NCBI GenBank assembly: GCA_041748555.1
Contig: JBGTDA010000209.1
Coordinates: forward strand, 1-64,000
Direction: 5' to 3'
Length of the DNA: 64,000 nucleotides
Source of the DNA: Rhodonellum sp041748555
GTDB lineage: Bacteria > Bacteroidota > Bacteroidia > Cytophagales > Cyclobacteriaceae
Within the stretch, counting starts at the first letter, position 1. The number at the start of each line of letters is the position of its first letter. The notes beneath the pieces were generated by a model. It saw nothing but the letters and a program-made list of their open reading frames with translations, was not told the origin of the DNA and searched no databases. Below are positions 1-6,982 of the stretch, piece after piece. The translations under genes and the position numbers were made by a program.

Positions 1-126
1 GGGTTGATGGCCAAGATGGCGCTCGTCCTGATAGAAAAAGAGACCACTCCAAAAATGTCCAAACCTCAGAAAAGGTATAGGGCTGCCATGGATGATGATT
101 TCAGGGCTAAAATACTGAATTGTTAA
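1..126 (+). CDS. 3' end of an unidentified CDS, cut by the window edge
   Basis: An open frame enters from the left edge and stops with TAA at 124-126, giving a 41-residue basic C-terminal tail that ends in RAKILNC. No domain can be recognised from so short a piece. It could be a real gene end or a relic, since the following 1-5.8 kb is rich in broken genes. Confidence 0.4.
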   Translation, partial: GLMAKMALVLIEKETTPKMSKPQKRYRAAMDDDFRAKILNC

Positions 127-395
127 AGGCGATTTCCCTGAATCAGAAAATTCAAAAACATTCAAATTCATAAAATCATGTAATTTTGCCCCCGATAATG
201 TCCCCCTATTAATTTAATACACTGATAATCAGGTTAAAAGGATAGCCCTGTTCCCGCTACAATAAACCCCTTTTACGGACTGTATTTGGGGTTTTCCCGT
301 TTCAGGGGGCTATATAGGGGGCTGTTTGCGGTGAGGTAGTTTTTTTGTTTTTCTATCAAGAATTTTTTATATATTTTCACAAAACAATATTTGCT
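127..395. other. Intergenic region with an inverted repeat
   Basis: No gene is visible here. AAACCCC at 264-270 and GGGGTTT at 288-294 form a 7-bp inverted repeat. A short direct repeat of AGGGGGCTRT follows around 305-322. This could be a terminator or a mobile-element edge; neither is certain. Confidence 0.35.
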
Positions 396-838
396 ATGCG
401 TATACTTTTATTATTAGTTTTTCTGTCTCTAAATTTCAGCTTATTCTCACAGGAAATTCCCAGAGAACATAGAAAAGCAAACACTATGGCCATTGATATG
501 GAATTAGGTGACAAAGATATTTTAGATCTAATCGCTAAAAATTTGATTAATTTGGATTACCAGATAGAAGAAATTGATAAGGATTTTTCCCTTTTATCTA
601 CAAAACCAAGGCTAATTAAAAATATACTAAATACTTACATTAAAATCAAAGTCTCAGAGGGAAGGGCAGAATTTCAAAATTATACCTCAATGGAATGGAA
701 ATAAGTGGGATAAACACCAAAGGATATTCATTATCGAATTTTAAAGGGCAAAAAGGATCTCCAAATTTTGAAGTATCTAATAGACTTTTTCAACTCGTTA
801 ATACAATTTCTTCTAATATTCAATACATTGAAAAATAA
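396..838 (+). pseudogene. Small exported hypothetical protein, frameshifted
   Basis: The first frame starts at ATG 396, not at the upstream codon at 345, because this gives a clean signal peptide (MRILLLLVFLSLNFSLFSQ). It stops at 704. The -1 frame continues from about 683 with LNGMEISGINTKGYS and runs to a TAA at 836-838. Joined, the two frames give a protein of about 147 residues, which suggests a one-base indel between about 683 and 700. It resembles small exported Bacteroidota proteins of unknown function (inference from general pattern). Whether the frameshift is real or a sequencing error cannot be told from the sequence alone. Confidence 0.55.
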
Positions 839-1109
839 TTTTGGTTGAAATCTTGTCGACTTAGTTATTTAGATCGGTGTATATGGTTAAAATAACTAAC
901 TAAGTCAGTTTAATCAGTTTATTATTTAAGCCAAATTATATTTGAGAGAATTTCAAATTCCTTCTCATATTAGTCTCCAAATTACAACCAAAATATTTGA
1001 TCAGATAAAAAGTTTGTTAGACAGTTTAGATTTATAATAAATCTTTCCAATATAATGTTGAAAACATTCCCAATTGGCTTGCTTTCTCCTTTTATTAGGG
1101 AAAGCAAAC
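839..1109. other. AT-rich intergenic region with inverted repeats
   Basis: No gene is visible. A perfect 10-bp inverted repeat, GACTTAGTTA (858-867) and TAACTAAGTC (897-906), encloses a 29-bp loop. A second imperfect stem, TTGCTTTC near 1078 with GAAAGCAA near 1100, sits immediately before the GTTAGGC box at 1110. The stretch may be the body of an attC-like site. Confidence 0.4.
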
Positions 1110-1116
1110 GTTAGGC
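1110..1116 (+). repeat. attC-like core box GTTAGGC
   Basis: CGTTAGGC matches the integron attC core consensus GTTRRRY and lies 10 bp before the start codon of the Shedu-like gene. This is where a cassette recombination boundary would be expected. An imperfect stem (TTGCTTTC / GAAAGCAA) precedes it. The matching left core box was not found, so the call rests on one box and its position. Confidence 0.4.
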
Positions 1117-1126
1117 AAAATTTAGT

Positions 1127-1890
1127 ATGAATATAGAACAAGTAATTTCAGTAAATTTAAAAATTTGGGAAAAATACCTGACCAAGATTTCAAAACTGAA
1201 ATTACGGAAAGGATCTATTTTATTCCCAAATCTAATTTTAGCTACGGAAGTCGATAATTATTATATTATCGAATTACTAGGATCTACTCCAATATACAAA
1301 GGGTTAAAACTTAAAAAAAATAATGCGGAAAATGTAAACTCTTATCTATATCATTTCAACTATTCAAAACCCAATGTTGAACCTGAAGCCTCAAATGAAT
1401 TGAATTTGAATTCAATTAGTGTAATGTCATTTGGCACTTCCATTCCAGAAGATATCCTAAAAGAGCGCTTCTTCTTTCAAAACCGCTGGGGCTCAATATT
1501 AATTGGAGGGAATGGTTTAGCATCAATCAAACTACAATTGGAGATTTTTTAAATACAAATCCTATTATTTTACAAAATGCATTTCAATCATCCAACATTA
1601 TTTATGAACCCGAATTGGAATGGCTAGAAGGTAATCCAGATGATGATGAAGAATCGATTAACCCAGACTTTTTGATACAAAGAAAAGATGGCTATTTTGA
1701 TATTTTAGACTTGAAACTTCCTTATTGGGAAAAACAAAAACTCACCAAAGGTAAGCATAGAAGAAGAAGTTTTTTACAAATTGTTGATGAAGCAATTGCA
1801 CAACTCGCGAATTATCAAGACTATTTTAATTTTGAAAAAAATAAAAGATTAGCCAAAAAGAAATATAACATTGAAATAAATAATCCACCT
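1127..1890 (+). pseudogene. Shedu-like (DUF4263, SduA-type) nuclease, frameshifted and truncated
   Basis: The frame from ATG 1127 ends at 1552. The +1-shifted frame carries on from about 1500 (NWREWFSINQTTIGDF...) through 1890. That second part holds a PD-(D/E)XK-like nuclease core: NPDFLIQRKDGYFDILDLK (acidic residues plus DLK in the ExK position), then AIAQLANYQDYF with the conserved Gln. This layout matches the C-terminal DUF4263 domain of Shedu anti-phage proteins. The coding sense is lost after EINNP, near 1888, where the sequence becomes the antisense end of a beta-lactamase-family fragment. So there is one indel near 1495-1505 and a 3' deletion junction near 1890. The N-terminal ~125 residues are not recognised. 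An active product is unlikely. Confidence 0.6.
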
Positions 1891-2400
1891 TTCCGTTTGG
1901 GGCGAGTTCTATGTCACTTAATCTCTGATGGGTCATGATTAACTTTCCATCCCGAACTTTTATTTGATATTCCGTTGTCAGTTCCTCATTTTGATATTCA
2001 CCTTCAAAGTCAGTTAATGTATTGTTATAGCTTTCTGTTTTGGTGAAATCATTACTTCGGGTTTCCGAGTTTTCCGCAATTGGTGTTTGTCGAAAAGCGT
2101 TTTTAAGATATAAATCCGCTATGGGCAAAATTTTTCCTAGCATTTGATAATGTTCGTTATTGCCCAGCTTAATTATGGAAAGGTTATTTTCGGGAAACCT
2201 TGTCATTACAGCTCGAAATCCCGCATCGTGTCCGCCGTGGCTAATTACCGGCAAGTTTTTGTATTTCCAATGGAGTTGGCCTTTTGCGTGATAAGTGGTA
2301 TCGCCCGCACTAGCTGCCCAAACAACAGGTTTCCCGTTGTCCAACAATGAAATTTTGTTGAATTCATTGATAAGTTGTGGGCTGTTAGCGGTTCGGCTTT
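1888..2400 (-). pseudogene. Beta-lactamase-family serine hydrolase, C-terminal fragment
   Basis: The frame encodes GQLHWKY, VISHGGHDAGFRAVMTRFPE and KLGNNEH, typical of the end of a class C beta-lactamase-like (serine hydrolase) domain. The start of a C-terminal beta-strand domain follows (GEYQNEELTTEYQIKV, then MTHQRLSDIELAP). The SxxK and YxN catalytic region is missing at the 5' side, where the sequence joins a cassette boundary at 2384-2391. The 3' side is cut near 1890, where it joins the Shedu-like gene tail to tail. It is truncated at both ends and not expected to be functional. Confidence 0.65.
2384..2391 (-). repeat. attC-like boundary box (CCGCTAAC on minus strand)
   Basis: Read on the minus strand, CCGCTAAC lies about 20 bp after the stop codon of the DUF1761 gene. 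It is the exact complement of the GTTAGCGG box that opens the same two-gene unit at 3293-3300. The pair brackets the unit the way attC core boxes bracket a gene cassette. The rest of this site appears deleted, because the beta-lactamase fragment follows at once. Confidence 0.45.
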
Positions 2401-2408
2401 TTTGTCGT

Positions 2409-2831
2409 CTATGTTGAAATTGCATAAATGATTAAAGTGGCGACTGTTATTCCTAAAGCGTGAGCTGTTCCGGTAATTACTCCAAATACTAATGGCTTTT
2501 TCATTGTCGGAATCACGGCATTAGTGAATGTTACTGCTTTTGCAAATCCTATTCCTGTTAGTAGTCCTAAAATTAATGCGTCATTTAAACTATTCACATT
2601 TAACAGGTTTATTAAAATTGCTAACACAATGGAAGTCGTTAAACAAGAAATAGAAGGCACAATAAAATAAATTGTCGTCTCTTTCCAATTTTCTGGTCTG
2701 TTAAAACCCATTGCGTTTTCCCATTTTTTTCCAAAAGCAAATTGTCTGTGCCAAATGCCACTAAAAGCAGAGTAGGCAATTGTTGCAACTATTACTGCTA
2801 ACCAATTTATCTCTGTCAATTCTATATTCAT
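2409..2831 (-). CDS. DUF1761 family membrane protein
   Basis: The 140-residue product has four predicted membrane segments and the family pattern near its start: INWLAVIVATIAYSAFSGIWH, then a GK-rich loop with ENWKETT. The length is normal for DUF1761. Its biochemical role is unknown. It starts three bases after the DUF6157 stop, so the two are probably cotranscribed. Both lie within one unit bounded by GTTAGCGG / CCGCTAAC boxes, which suggests arrival as a mobile cassette. Confidence 0.8.
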   Translation of the reverse strand: MNIELTEINWLAVIVATIAYSAFSGIWHRQFAFGKKWENAMGFNRPENWKETTIYFIVPSISCLTTSIVLAILINLLNVNSLNDALILGLLTGIGFAKAVTFTNAVIPTMKKPLVFGVITGTAHALGITVATLIIYAIST

Positions 2832-2834
2832 ATT

Positions 2835-3257
2835 CTATCTGCTTGATTTCATTGCTTTTACTTTTTTAATTTTTTCGTCCGCTAAAAACTTTTGGTATTC
2901 ATCTGTTTCCACTCCCACAATTGCTACCTTTCCATTACTGTCACTATGAACGCCATATCCATATGTTTTAGTCATTGGAGAAGCACGAAAGCAAGGCTGT
3001 CCTTTTGAGAAAAACTTTTCTCTTGCCTGTTTGTATTCTGCTTTAGTTAAGTCATTTCTATCTGCAAAAACCTGAAAAAATATGTCATCCGAAGTGAATT
3101 TATATGGATTTTTGGCAATGAGTTCGTATTGCATTTCGGCAACGGTCTTTTTGTCCTTAGCTGGCGGTATTGTTGCGCAGTCCGCTTTGGTATCTTCTGC
3201 CACTTCAATAAAAGTGTCAAAGTAGTTTGTTGAATGTATTTTCATCTTTTCTGTCAT
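2835..3257 (-). CDS. DUF6157 family protein
   Basis: The 140-residue soluble protein shows MKIHSTNYFDTFIEVAED and ADCATIPP near its start, and KNPYKFTSDDIFFQVFA, features of DUF6157. Its function is unknown. The start could be M1 (3257) or M5 (3245); family members usually begin with MKIHSTNY, which favours 3245. It is first in a two-gene unit with the DUF1761 gene and is preceded by the attC-like palindrome at 3293-3426. Confidence 0.75.
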   Translation of the reverse strand: MTEKMKIHSTNYFDTFIEVAEDTKADCATIPPAKDKKTVAEMQYELIAKNPYKFTSDDIFFQVFADRNDLTKAEYKQAREKFFSKGQPCFRASPMTKTYGYGVHSDSNGKVAIVGVETDEYQKFLADEKIKKVKAMKSSR

Positions 3258-3292
3258 TCTATATTTTGATGCACGGTTGTCTTTTAAGCTGA

Positions 3293-3426
3293 CCGCTAAC
3301 TGTTACAGGTTTATATTGTGCCCGATTAAAAGCACTTCATTTTCGCCCGAGCACTAAAGTAAATAAAATGCACAACAGAACAAGAACCACGTCGCCCGGG
3401 CATAATTTAAACCTGATGTTCGCCGC
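3293..3426 (-). repeat. attC-like palindromic recombination site (134 bp)
   Basis: The site lies between the acetyltransferase stop (3429) and the DUF6157 gene. The outer boxes are CCGCTAAC (3293-3300) and GTTCGCCG (3418-3425), near complements. Inside them a 19-bp imperfect inverted repeat, CAGGTTTATATTGTGCCCG (3306-3324) and CGGGCATAATTTAAACCTG (3397-3415), matches at 17 of 19 positions. The 72-bp centre contains further TCGCCCG elements. This outer-box plus inner-arm layout is that of a long attC (VCR-like) site. Read on the minus strand it ends in GTTAGCGG just before the next gene, as a cassette junction should. Confidence 0.55.
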
Positions 3427-3428
3427 AG

Positions 3429-3947
3429 TTATTCTTCATTTGGAGTCAAGGGTGTTTTCAAAATTAGTTGGTAGAATTCTAGGTCTAGCCATTTAGAAAA
3501 CTTATATCCTACTTGTCTTATTTTACCACAAAATTCAAATCCAAAGGCTTTATGAAGTCCAATACTTGTTTCATTAGTTGAGTCGATACCTGCGATTAAG
3601 CAATGGTAATCTTGACTTATAGCATTCTTAATAATTTCCTGAAGTATAATTTTCCCTAATCCCTTTCCTCTATGATTTTTATGAATATATAATGAATGTT
3701 CAATTGTATATTTATATGCGGGCCATGCTCTAAAAATGCCATAACTTCCAAAGCCCTGTAATTGACCTTGCTCGTCTATAATACCTATTACTGGATAATT
3801 CCCTCTGTTTTTATGTTCCAACCAAGTTTCCATATGTTCCGTTGTTCTTGGTTGATAGTCATATAAAGCGGAAGAGGTTATAATGGCATCATTGAAAATA
3901 TAAAGTATTTGTTTTGAATGAGTGGTGTCACAAAAAGTTATTCTCAT
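3429..3947 (-). CDS. GNAT N-acetyltransferase, phosphinothricin acetyltransferase (PAT/MddA)-like
   Basis: The 172-residue protein has the acetyl-CoA loop NHRGKGLG (Q/RxxGxG/A type) around residues 89-96. It also has PAT-type signatures: ALYDYQPRT near residue 32, WPAYKYTIEHSLYIH, IAGIDSTNE, and HKAFGFEFCGKIRQVGYKF near the end. PAT/MddA relatives acetylate small amines such as phosphinothricin or methionine sulfoximine; the substrate here is not known. It stands alone between two attC-like palindromes in minus-strand orientation, as expected of a gene cassette. ATG 3947 lies about 25 bp after an ACGTTAGTC box. Confidence 0.85.
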   Translation of the reverse strand: MRITFCDTTHSKQILYIFNDAIITSSALYDYQPRTTEHMETWLEHKNRGNYPVIGIIDEQGQLQGFGSYGIFRAWPAYKYTIEHSLYIHKNHRGKGLGKIILQEIIKNAISQDYHCLIAGIDSTNETSIGLHKAFGFEFCGKIRQVGYKFSKWLDLEFYQLILKTPLTPNEE

Positions 3948-3970
3948 GTAGTTGTGTCTTATATAATTCT

Positions 3971-4056
3971 GACTAACGTAAAGTGTTTTAGACGCAATCT
4001 ACCCAAAAAAATAACCAAAATAAATTGGCGGTTAAAGATTGCGTTTAAAACAACTT
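3971..4056 (-). repeat. Second attC-like palindrome
   Basis: AAGTGTTTTAGACGCAATCT (3981-4000) pairs with AGATTGCGTTTAAAACAACTT reduced by one base (4036-4056), leaving one mismatch and one bulge. A GACTAACGT box sits outside the left arm (ACGTTAGTC on the minus strand), immediately upstream of the acetyltransferase. The outer box on the other side is unclear, so this is weaker than the 3293-3426 site. Confidence 0.45.
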
Positions 4057-4546
4057 GTCCCGTGTTTTCGGGATAGTTGGACTAAGCCGTGCTATATCTA
4101 TGGGTATTTATTCTTTTTCCTTCGGGTGATTTCGGGTGTTCACAGATCGGATATTCTATTTTGGTTCAGGTTTCACTTTCCCGATCATTTTTTCGGTTAC
4201 GGAAAAGGCATGGATTTCCCATTAACAGACAATCTGTTTATACTCTTACCCAACCTTTCAAAGAACGTCGATTTCATTTTTCTTCTCAGGGATCAGTCCC
4301 CTTGCCTTCGGGAGGGGCAATAACCATCCTTCCTGTCTTGCAGCAGGCACATCTGAACATCTCCTCTCCAAATATCTCTTCTGGTATTTCAGGTGGTCAA
4401 ACCATGATAAAATGATACCAGCCTTGTTTTTTTCAGCAGCCTGAAACATTCATCCATCTTTTCGGTGCTGTTGGCAGAAGCCATGATGCCATAATACCTG
4501 ATCTTGTAATATCCTTTGGGCAGGATCCCGATGTTCGGGACAAGTT
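4052..4546. mobile_element. Relic flanked by inverted hairpin repeats
   Basis: AACTTGTCCCG-TGTTT-TCGGGA at 4052-4073 and its inverted relative TCCCGATGTTCGGGACAAGTT at 4526-4546 flank a 450-bp stretch containing transposase debris. Each copy is itself a small GTCCCG...CGGGA hairpin. Such short palindromes are common in Bacteroidota intergenic DNA, so they may be unrelated to the transposase. Confidence 0.35.
4256..4525 (-). pseudogene. IS91-like transposase C-terminal remnant
   Basis: On the minus strand the first frame reads GYYKIRYYGIMASANSTEKM, then DECFRLL. Two frame changes later it reads EEIFGEEMFRCACCKTGRM and VIAPPEG. An RYYG motif followed by a CxxC-type knuckle near the C-terminus is typical of IS91/ISCR-type (Y2) transposases. 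At least two frameshifts and the lack of the N-terminal catalytic part show it is dead. It lies between the acetyltransferase unit and higBA. Confidence 0.5.
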
Positions 4547-4701
4547 ATGTTGCATGAACCTTAAGAAGGTCGGGGCTTGGAGAAAGCGGTCAATTCCGCA
4601 GCTGTTTTCTTCCTCGCTGACCCAACTTTATTCGAAGCACTTATTTTATTTTTACCGGAATTCGCCCGCTGGCTCCAAGGCTAATGTTACCAACCGTACC
4701 T
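4547..4701. other. Non-coding stretch downstream of higA
   Basis: No gene is visible. A small hairpin, GCGG-tcaatt-CCGC, occurs near 4588-4601. An attC site closing a higBA cassette would be expected here, but no convincing pair of core boxes was found. Confidence 0.3.
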
Positions 4702-5070
4702 TTATTTGGATAAACGATAATCTGTAATCAATAACCCAGGTGTAAGATTTAGCTTTCCGGTTAAGTTCCTTATCATTTCTACTGTCAATTTCCTTTTCCT
4801 ATTGAGTATTTCAGAAACCCTGCTTTTTCCGCCGATTTCATTTACCAGATCTTTTTGTTTTAACTGCAGCTCTTCCATTCTTATTTTTATGGCTTCAATA
4901 GGGTCGGGGGCATCGATCGGATAATGTTTCTTTTCATAATCATCCACCATCAATCCAAGAATATCCGCTTCATCACTTTCCGGCGTACCTGTAGGAGCAT
5001 CGAAAACCCTCTCTAGCCTTTTAAGCGCTTTTTGATAATCTGTTTCTGATTTTATTGGTCTTAGTTCCAT
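4702..5070 (-). CDS. higA: HigA-type antitoxin, XRE family
   Basis: The 122-residue protein has an N-terminal acidic region followed by a helix-turn-helix (EELQLKQKDLVNEIGGKSRV, then SEILNRKRKLT) at about residues 68-102. This is the COG5499 architecture of HigA antitoxins. It would neutralise the toxin encoded just upstream (11 bp gap) and repress the shared promoter. The toxin-first order is the usual higBA order. Confidence 0.85.
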   Translation of the reverse strand: MELRPIKSETDYQKALKRLERVFDAPTGTPESDEADILGLMVDDYEKKHYPIDAPDPIEAIKIRMEELQLKQKDLVNEIGGKSRVSEILNRKRKLTVEMIRNLTGKLNLTPGLLITDYRLSK

Positions 5071-5081
5071 TTGCTTTTCAA

Positions 5082-5378
5082 TTAAATCGTATCTGCATCA
5101 ATCCTGTCATACTCACTGTGAGTTCCAATGAACCGAATGAAAACCCACTGTTTCTCAAAATTGAATTTTGCTACCAGCCTGAATGAATTTCCCTTTATGT
5201 TAAAAACAATCCTACTGTCTTTCAGTATGCCGGCATTTGCATAGGATTGTTTTACATCACCGGGTGTAAGCCATTTTGAGCCAATTGCAGTATCATACCA
5301 CGTTTTTAAATACTGCTCTGTTTCGGGGTGCTTTTCCCAACACTTCCTTAAGGTGCTTTTAGCAAAAATTCTTTCCAT
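5082..5378 (-). CDS. higB: HigB-type mRNA interferase toxin
   Basis: Starting at the internal ATG (5378, MERIFAKSTLRKCWEKHPET) the product is 98 residues, the normal HigB length. The longer frame to 5417 adds an unconserved leader. Conserved features are WYDTAIGSKWLTPGDVKQ, IVFNIKGNSFRLVAKF and FIGTHSEYD, the RelE/HigB fold that cleaves mRNA on the ribosome. It forms a pair with higA. A GTTAGCGGC box on the minus strand, at 5456-5464, lies about 80 bp upstream and marks a possible cassette boundary. Confidence 0.85.
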   Translation of the reverse strand: MERIFAKSTLRKCWEKHPETEQYLKTWYDTAIGSKWLTPGDVKQSYANAGILKDSRIVFNIKGNSFRLVAKFNFEKQWVFIRFIGTHSEYDRIDADTI

Positions 5379-5455
5379 TACTTCTCTGCTAATGCAAAGA
5401 TACATGAATATTCTCAAATTGGGAACTTTCTGTTGGGGTTTGATTTTATTGTATT

Positions 5456-5464
5456 GCCGCTAAC
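5456..5464 (-). repeat. attC-like boundary box upstream of higBA
   Basis: GCCGCTAAC on the plus strand reads GTTAGCGGC on the minus strand. It has the same GTTAGCGG core as the DUF6157 unit boundary at 3293-3300. It lies exactly between the broken DUF418 reading frame and higB. No palindromic arm was recognised next to it. Confidence 0.4.
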
Positions 5465-5499
5465 TACTCAGCTAGCCTAAGTCAAATGCGTGGGAGATG

Positions 5500-5863
5500 T
5501 GAAAATTGAGGTAAGGTAAAAAGATGAACAATCCCAAAAAGCGCCAAAATGAACATCCTTCTAAGAAAAAAATAGCGGAATGAAAAAGACTCCGGCTCAA
5601 ATCTACGCTCTTGAATCCAAATCCCATATCCAAACGGAAAAGAAAAAAGGAACATGGATTTTCCTCCAAACAGTGCGTAAATCCAGTCTTCCAACCACTA
5701 ATTGGTTTGGGAAATATTGAGTGTAAAATTCGCCCAGTGCAAAATAGGGGGCATTGAATATGTAAATATTGATCAATAGAATGCCCATCAGCGCGATTCC
5801 TCTGAGACCATCAAGAGCCGGTATCCTCTCACCGGTTTTTAAAGGCACCAATACCTTCTCCAT
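5500..5863 (-). pseudogene. DUF418/YeiB-type membrane protein, frameshifted and 3'-truncated
   Basis: The first frame gives ERIPALDGLRGIALMGILLI and NIYIFNAPYF, a typical DUF418-family N-terminus, up to FPNQ near 5700. The next frame then continues with LEDWIYALFGGKSMFLFSF, FGYGIWIQERRFE and RRMFILALFGIVHLFTL. Family members are usually several hundred residues, but similarity stops near 5510 and the higBA cassette box begins at 5464. There is thus one frameshift near 5695-5700 and loss of most of the gene. Its start is two bases after the stop of the adjacent phosphorylase gene, so it was once the second gene of that operon. Confidence 0.65.
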
Positions 5864-5865
5864 TA

Positions 5866-6684
5866 TTAACTCCTTTGTAAAATCCCTTTCAAAATTTCAA
5901 GCAATTTTCCACCGGCCCTATTGGCCACAGCCACTACTTCTTCATGCGTAAATTCTTTTGGGATCTGAGGCAAACACTGGTTGGTAATCACAGAAAAACC
6001 AATGACTTTTATGCCCATCTGCCTGGCAGCGATTACTTCCGGAACGGTACTCATCCCTACTGCATCTCCACCTATCATCCTGAAATGCCTGATCTCTGCT
6101 CTGGTTTCCAAGCTGGGGCCTTTAGTCCCGACATAAACACCTTCATGAAGCGGTATTCCCAATTCACCGGCCCTTTTCTTCGCCAACTCCTGCCACTCCG
6201 TATCGAAAGGTCCGCTCATATCGGGAAACCTTATACCGAAATCCAAAGCATCCTTACCCCTCAGGGGATTGTCAGGAAAAAGGTCAATCTGATCCGTAAC
6301 CAACATCAGGTCTCCCGGCTCAAAATCCGGATTCAATCCTCCGGCGGCATTGGACACTACCAGTCTCTTGACACCAAGGAGCTTTAAAACCCTCAGGGGA
6401 AAGACGGTTTCGTTCAATTCGTAAGCTTCATAATAGTGAAACCGGCCACTCATCGCCCAAATCCGGATCCCGTTAAGATTTCCGAAAATCAGCTCACCTG
6501 AATGTCCTTCCACTGTGGTCACGGGAAAATGAGGTATGGAATGATAGGAAATCCGGACCATATCCTGAAGGTGATCCACAAATCCCCCGAGTCCGGATCC
6601 TAAAACAATTCCTACTTCTGCCGCTTCCGGTTGGATTGTTCGGATAAAATCCGCGGATTGTTGGGCTTTTTGGAATTCGGTCAT
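5866..6684 (-). CDS. punA: Purine-nucleoside phosphorylase (trimeric type), paralog 1
   Basis: The 272-residue enzyme phosphorolytically cleaves purine nucleosides to free base and ribose 1-phosphate in the cytoplasm. Motifs in order: GSGLGGF (29-35, phosphate loop), GRFHYYEAYE (80-89), NAAGGLN (112-118), GPSLETRAE (189-197, base-binding Glu), MSTVPE (211-216) and ITNQC (233-237). The last has Asn at the position of human PNP Asn243, the classic 6-oxopurine (guanosine/inosine) reading. A second homologue lies 300 bp upstream. It was followed by the now broken DUF418 gene. Confidence 0.92.
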   Translation of the reverse strand: MTEFQKAQQSADFIRTIQPEAAEVGIVLGSGLGGFVDHLQDMVRISYHSIPHFPVTTVEGHSGELIFGNLNGIRIWAMSGRFHYYEAYELNETVFPLRVLKLLGVKRLVVSNAAGGLNPDFEPGDLMLVTDQIDLFPDNPLRGKDALDFGIRFPDMSGPFDTEWQELAKKRAGELGIPLHEGVYVGTKGPSLETRAEIRHFRMIGGDAVGMSTVPEVIAARQMGIKVIGFSVITNQCLPQIPKEFTHEEVVAVANRAGGKLLEILKGILQRS

Positions 6685-6982
6685 AAATAAGATTGACTTT
6701 TAAATTAATAATAAAGTAGTGGAAAATGGATAAGACCCAAGTCGGGCGACCGATGCCGAATGTGGTTTTAGGCTTCGTCACGCATTTTTTATATCGATCA
6801 TTCGATACCCTATATCGAAAAGATTGCCACCTCGTGCAAAGGGATTTTTCTAAAGTGAAGATTTAAATTGCACTCCTCGCAAAGACGCCCAAATTGGTCA
6901 TCGGTCATCCGACAAATTTTTTTTCACTTCCGTCTCCTGTCTTCGGTCTTCAAACAGTTTCACAGTGAAGATAACATTCATC
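6685..6982. other. Intergenic region between the two phosphorylase genes
   Basis: No gene is visible. Phrases such as TTGCCACCTCGTGCAAAG and GCACTCCTCGCAAAGACG recall a dispersed intergenic repeat often seen in Cytophagales genomes (recollection, not searched). Both flanking genes read leftward, so it may hold a separate promoter for paralog 1. Confidence 0.35.

Noticed and set aside
4039..4415. Two overlapping plus-strand open frames in the relic between the acetyltransferase gene and higBA
   Set aside because: They lie antisense to the IS91-like remnant and show no start context or domain; the minus-strand reading explains the conservation.
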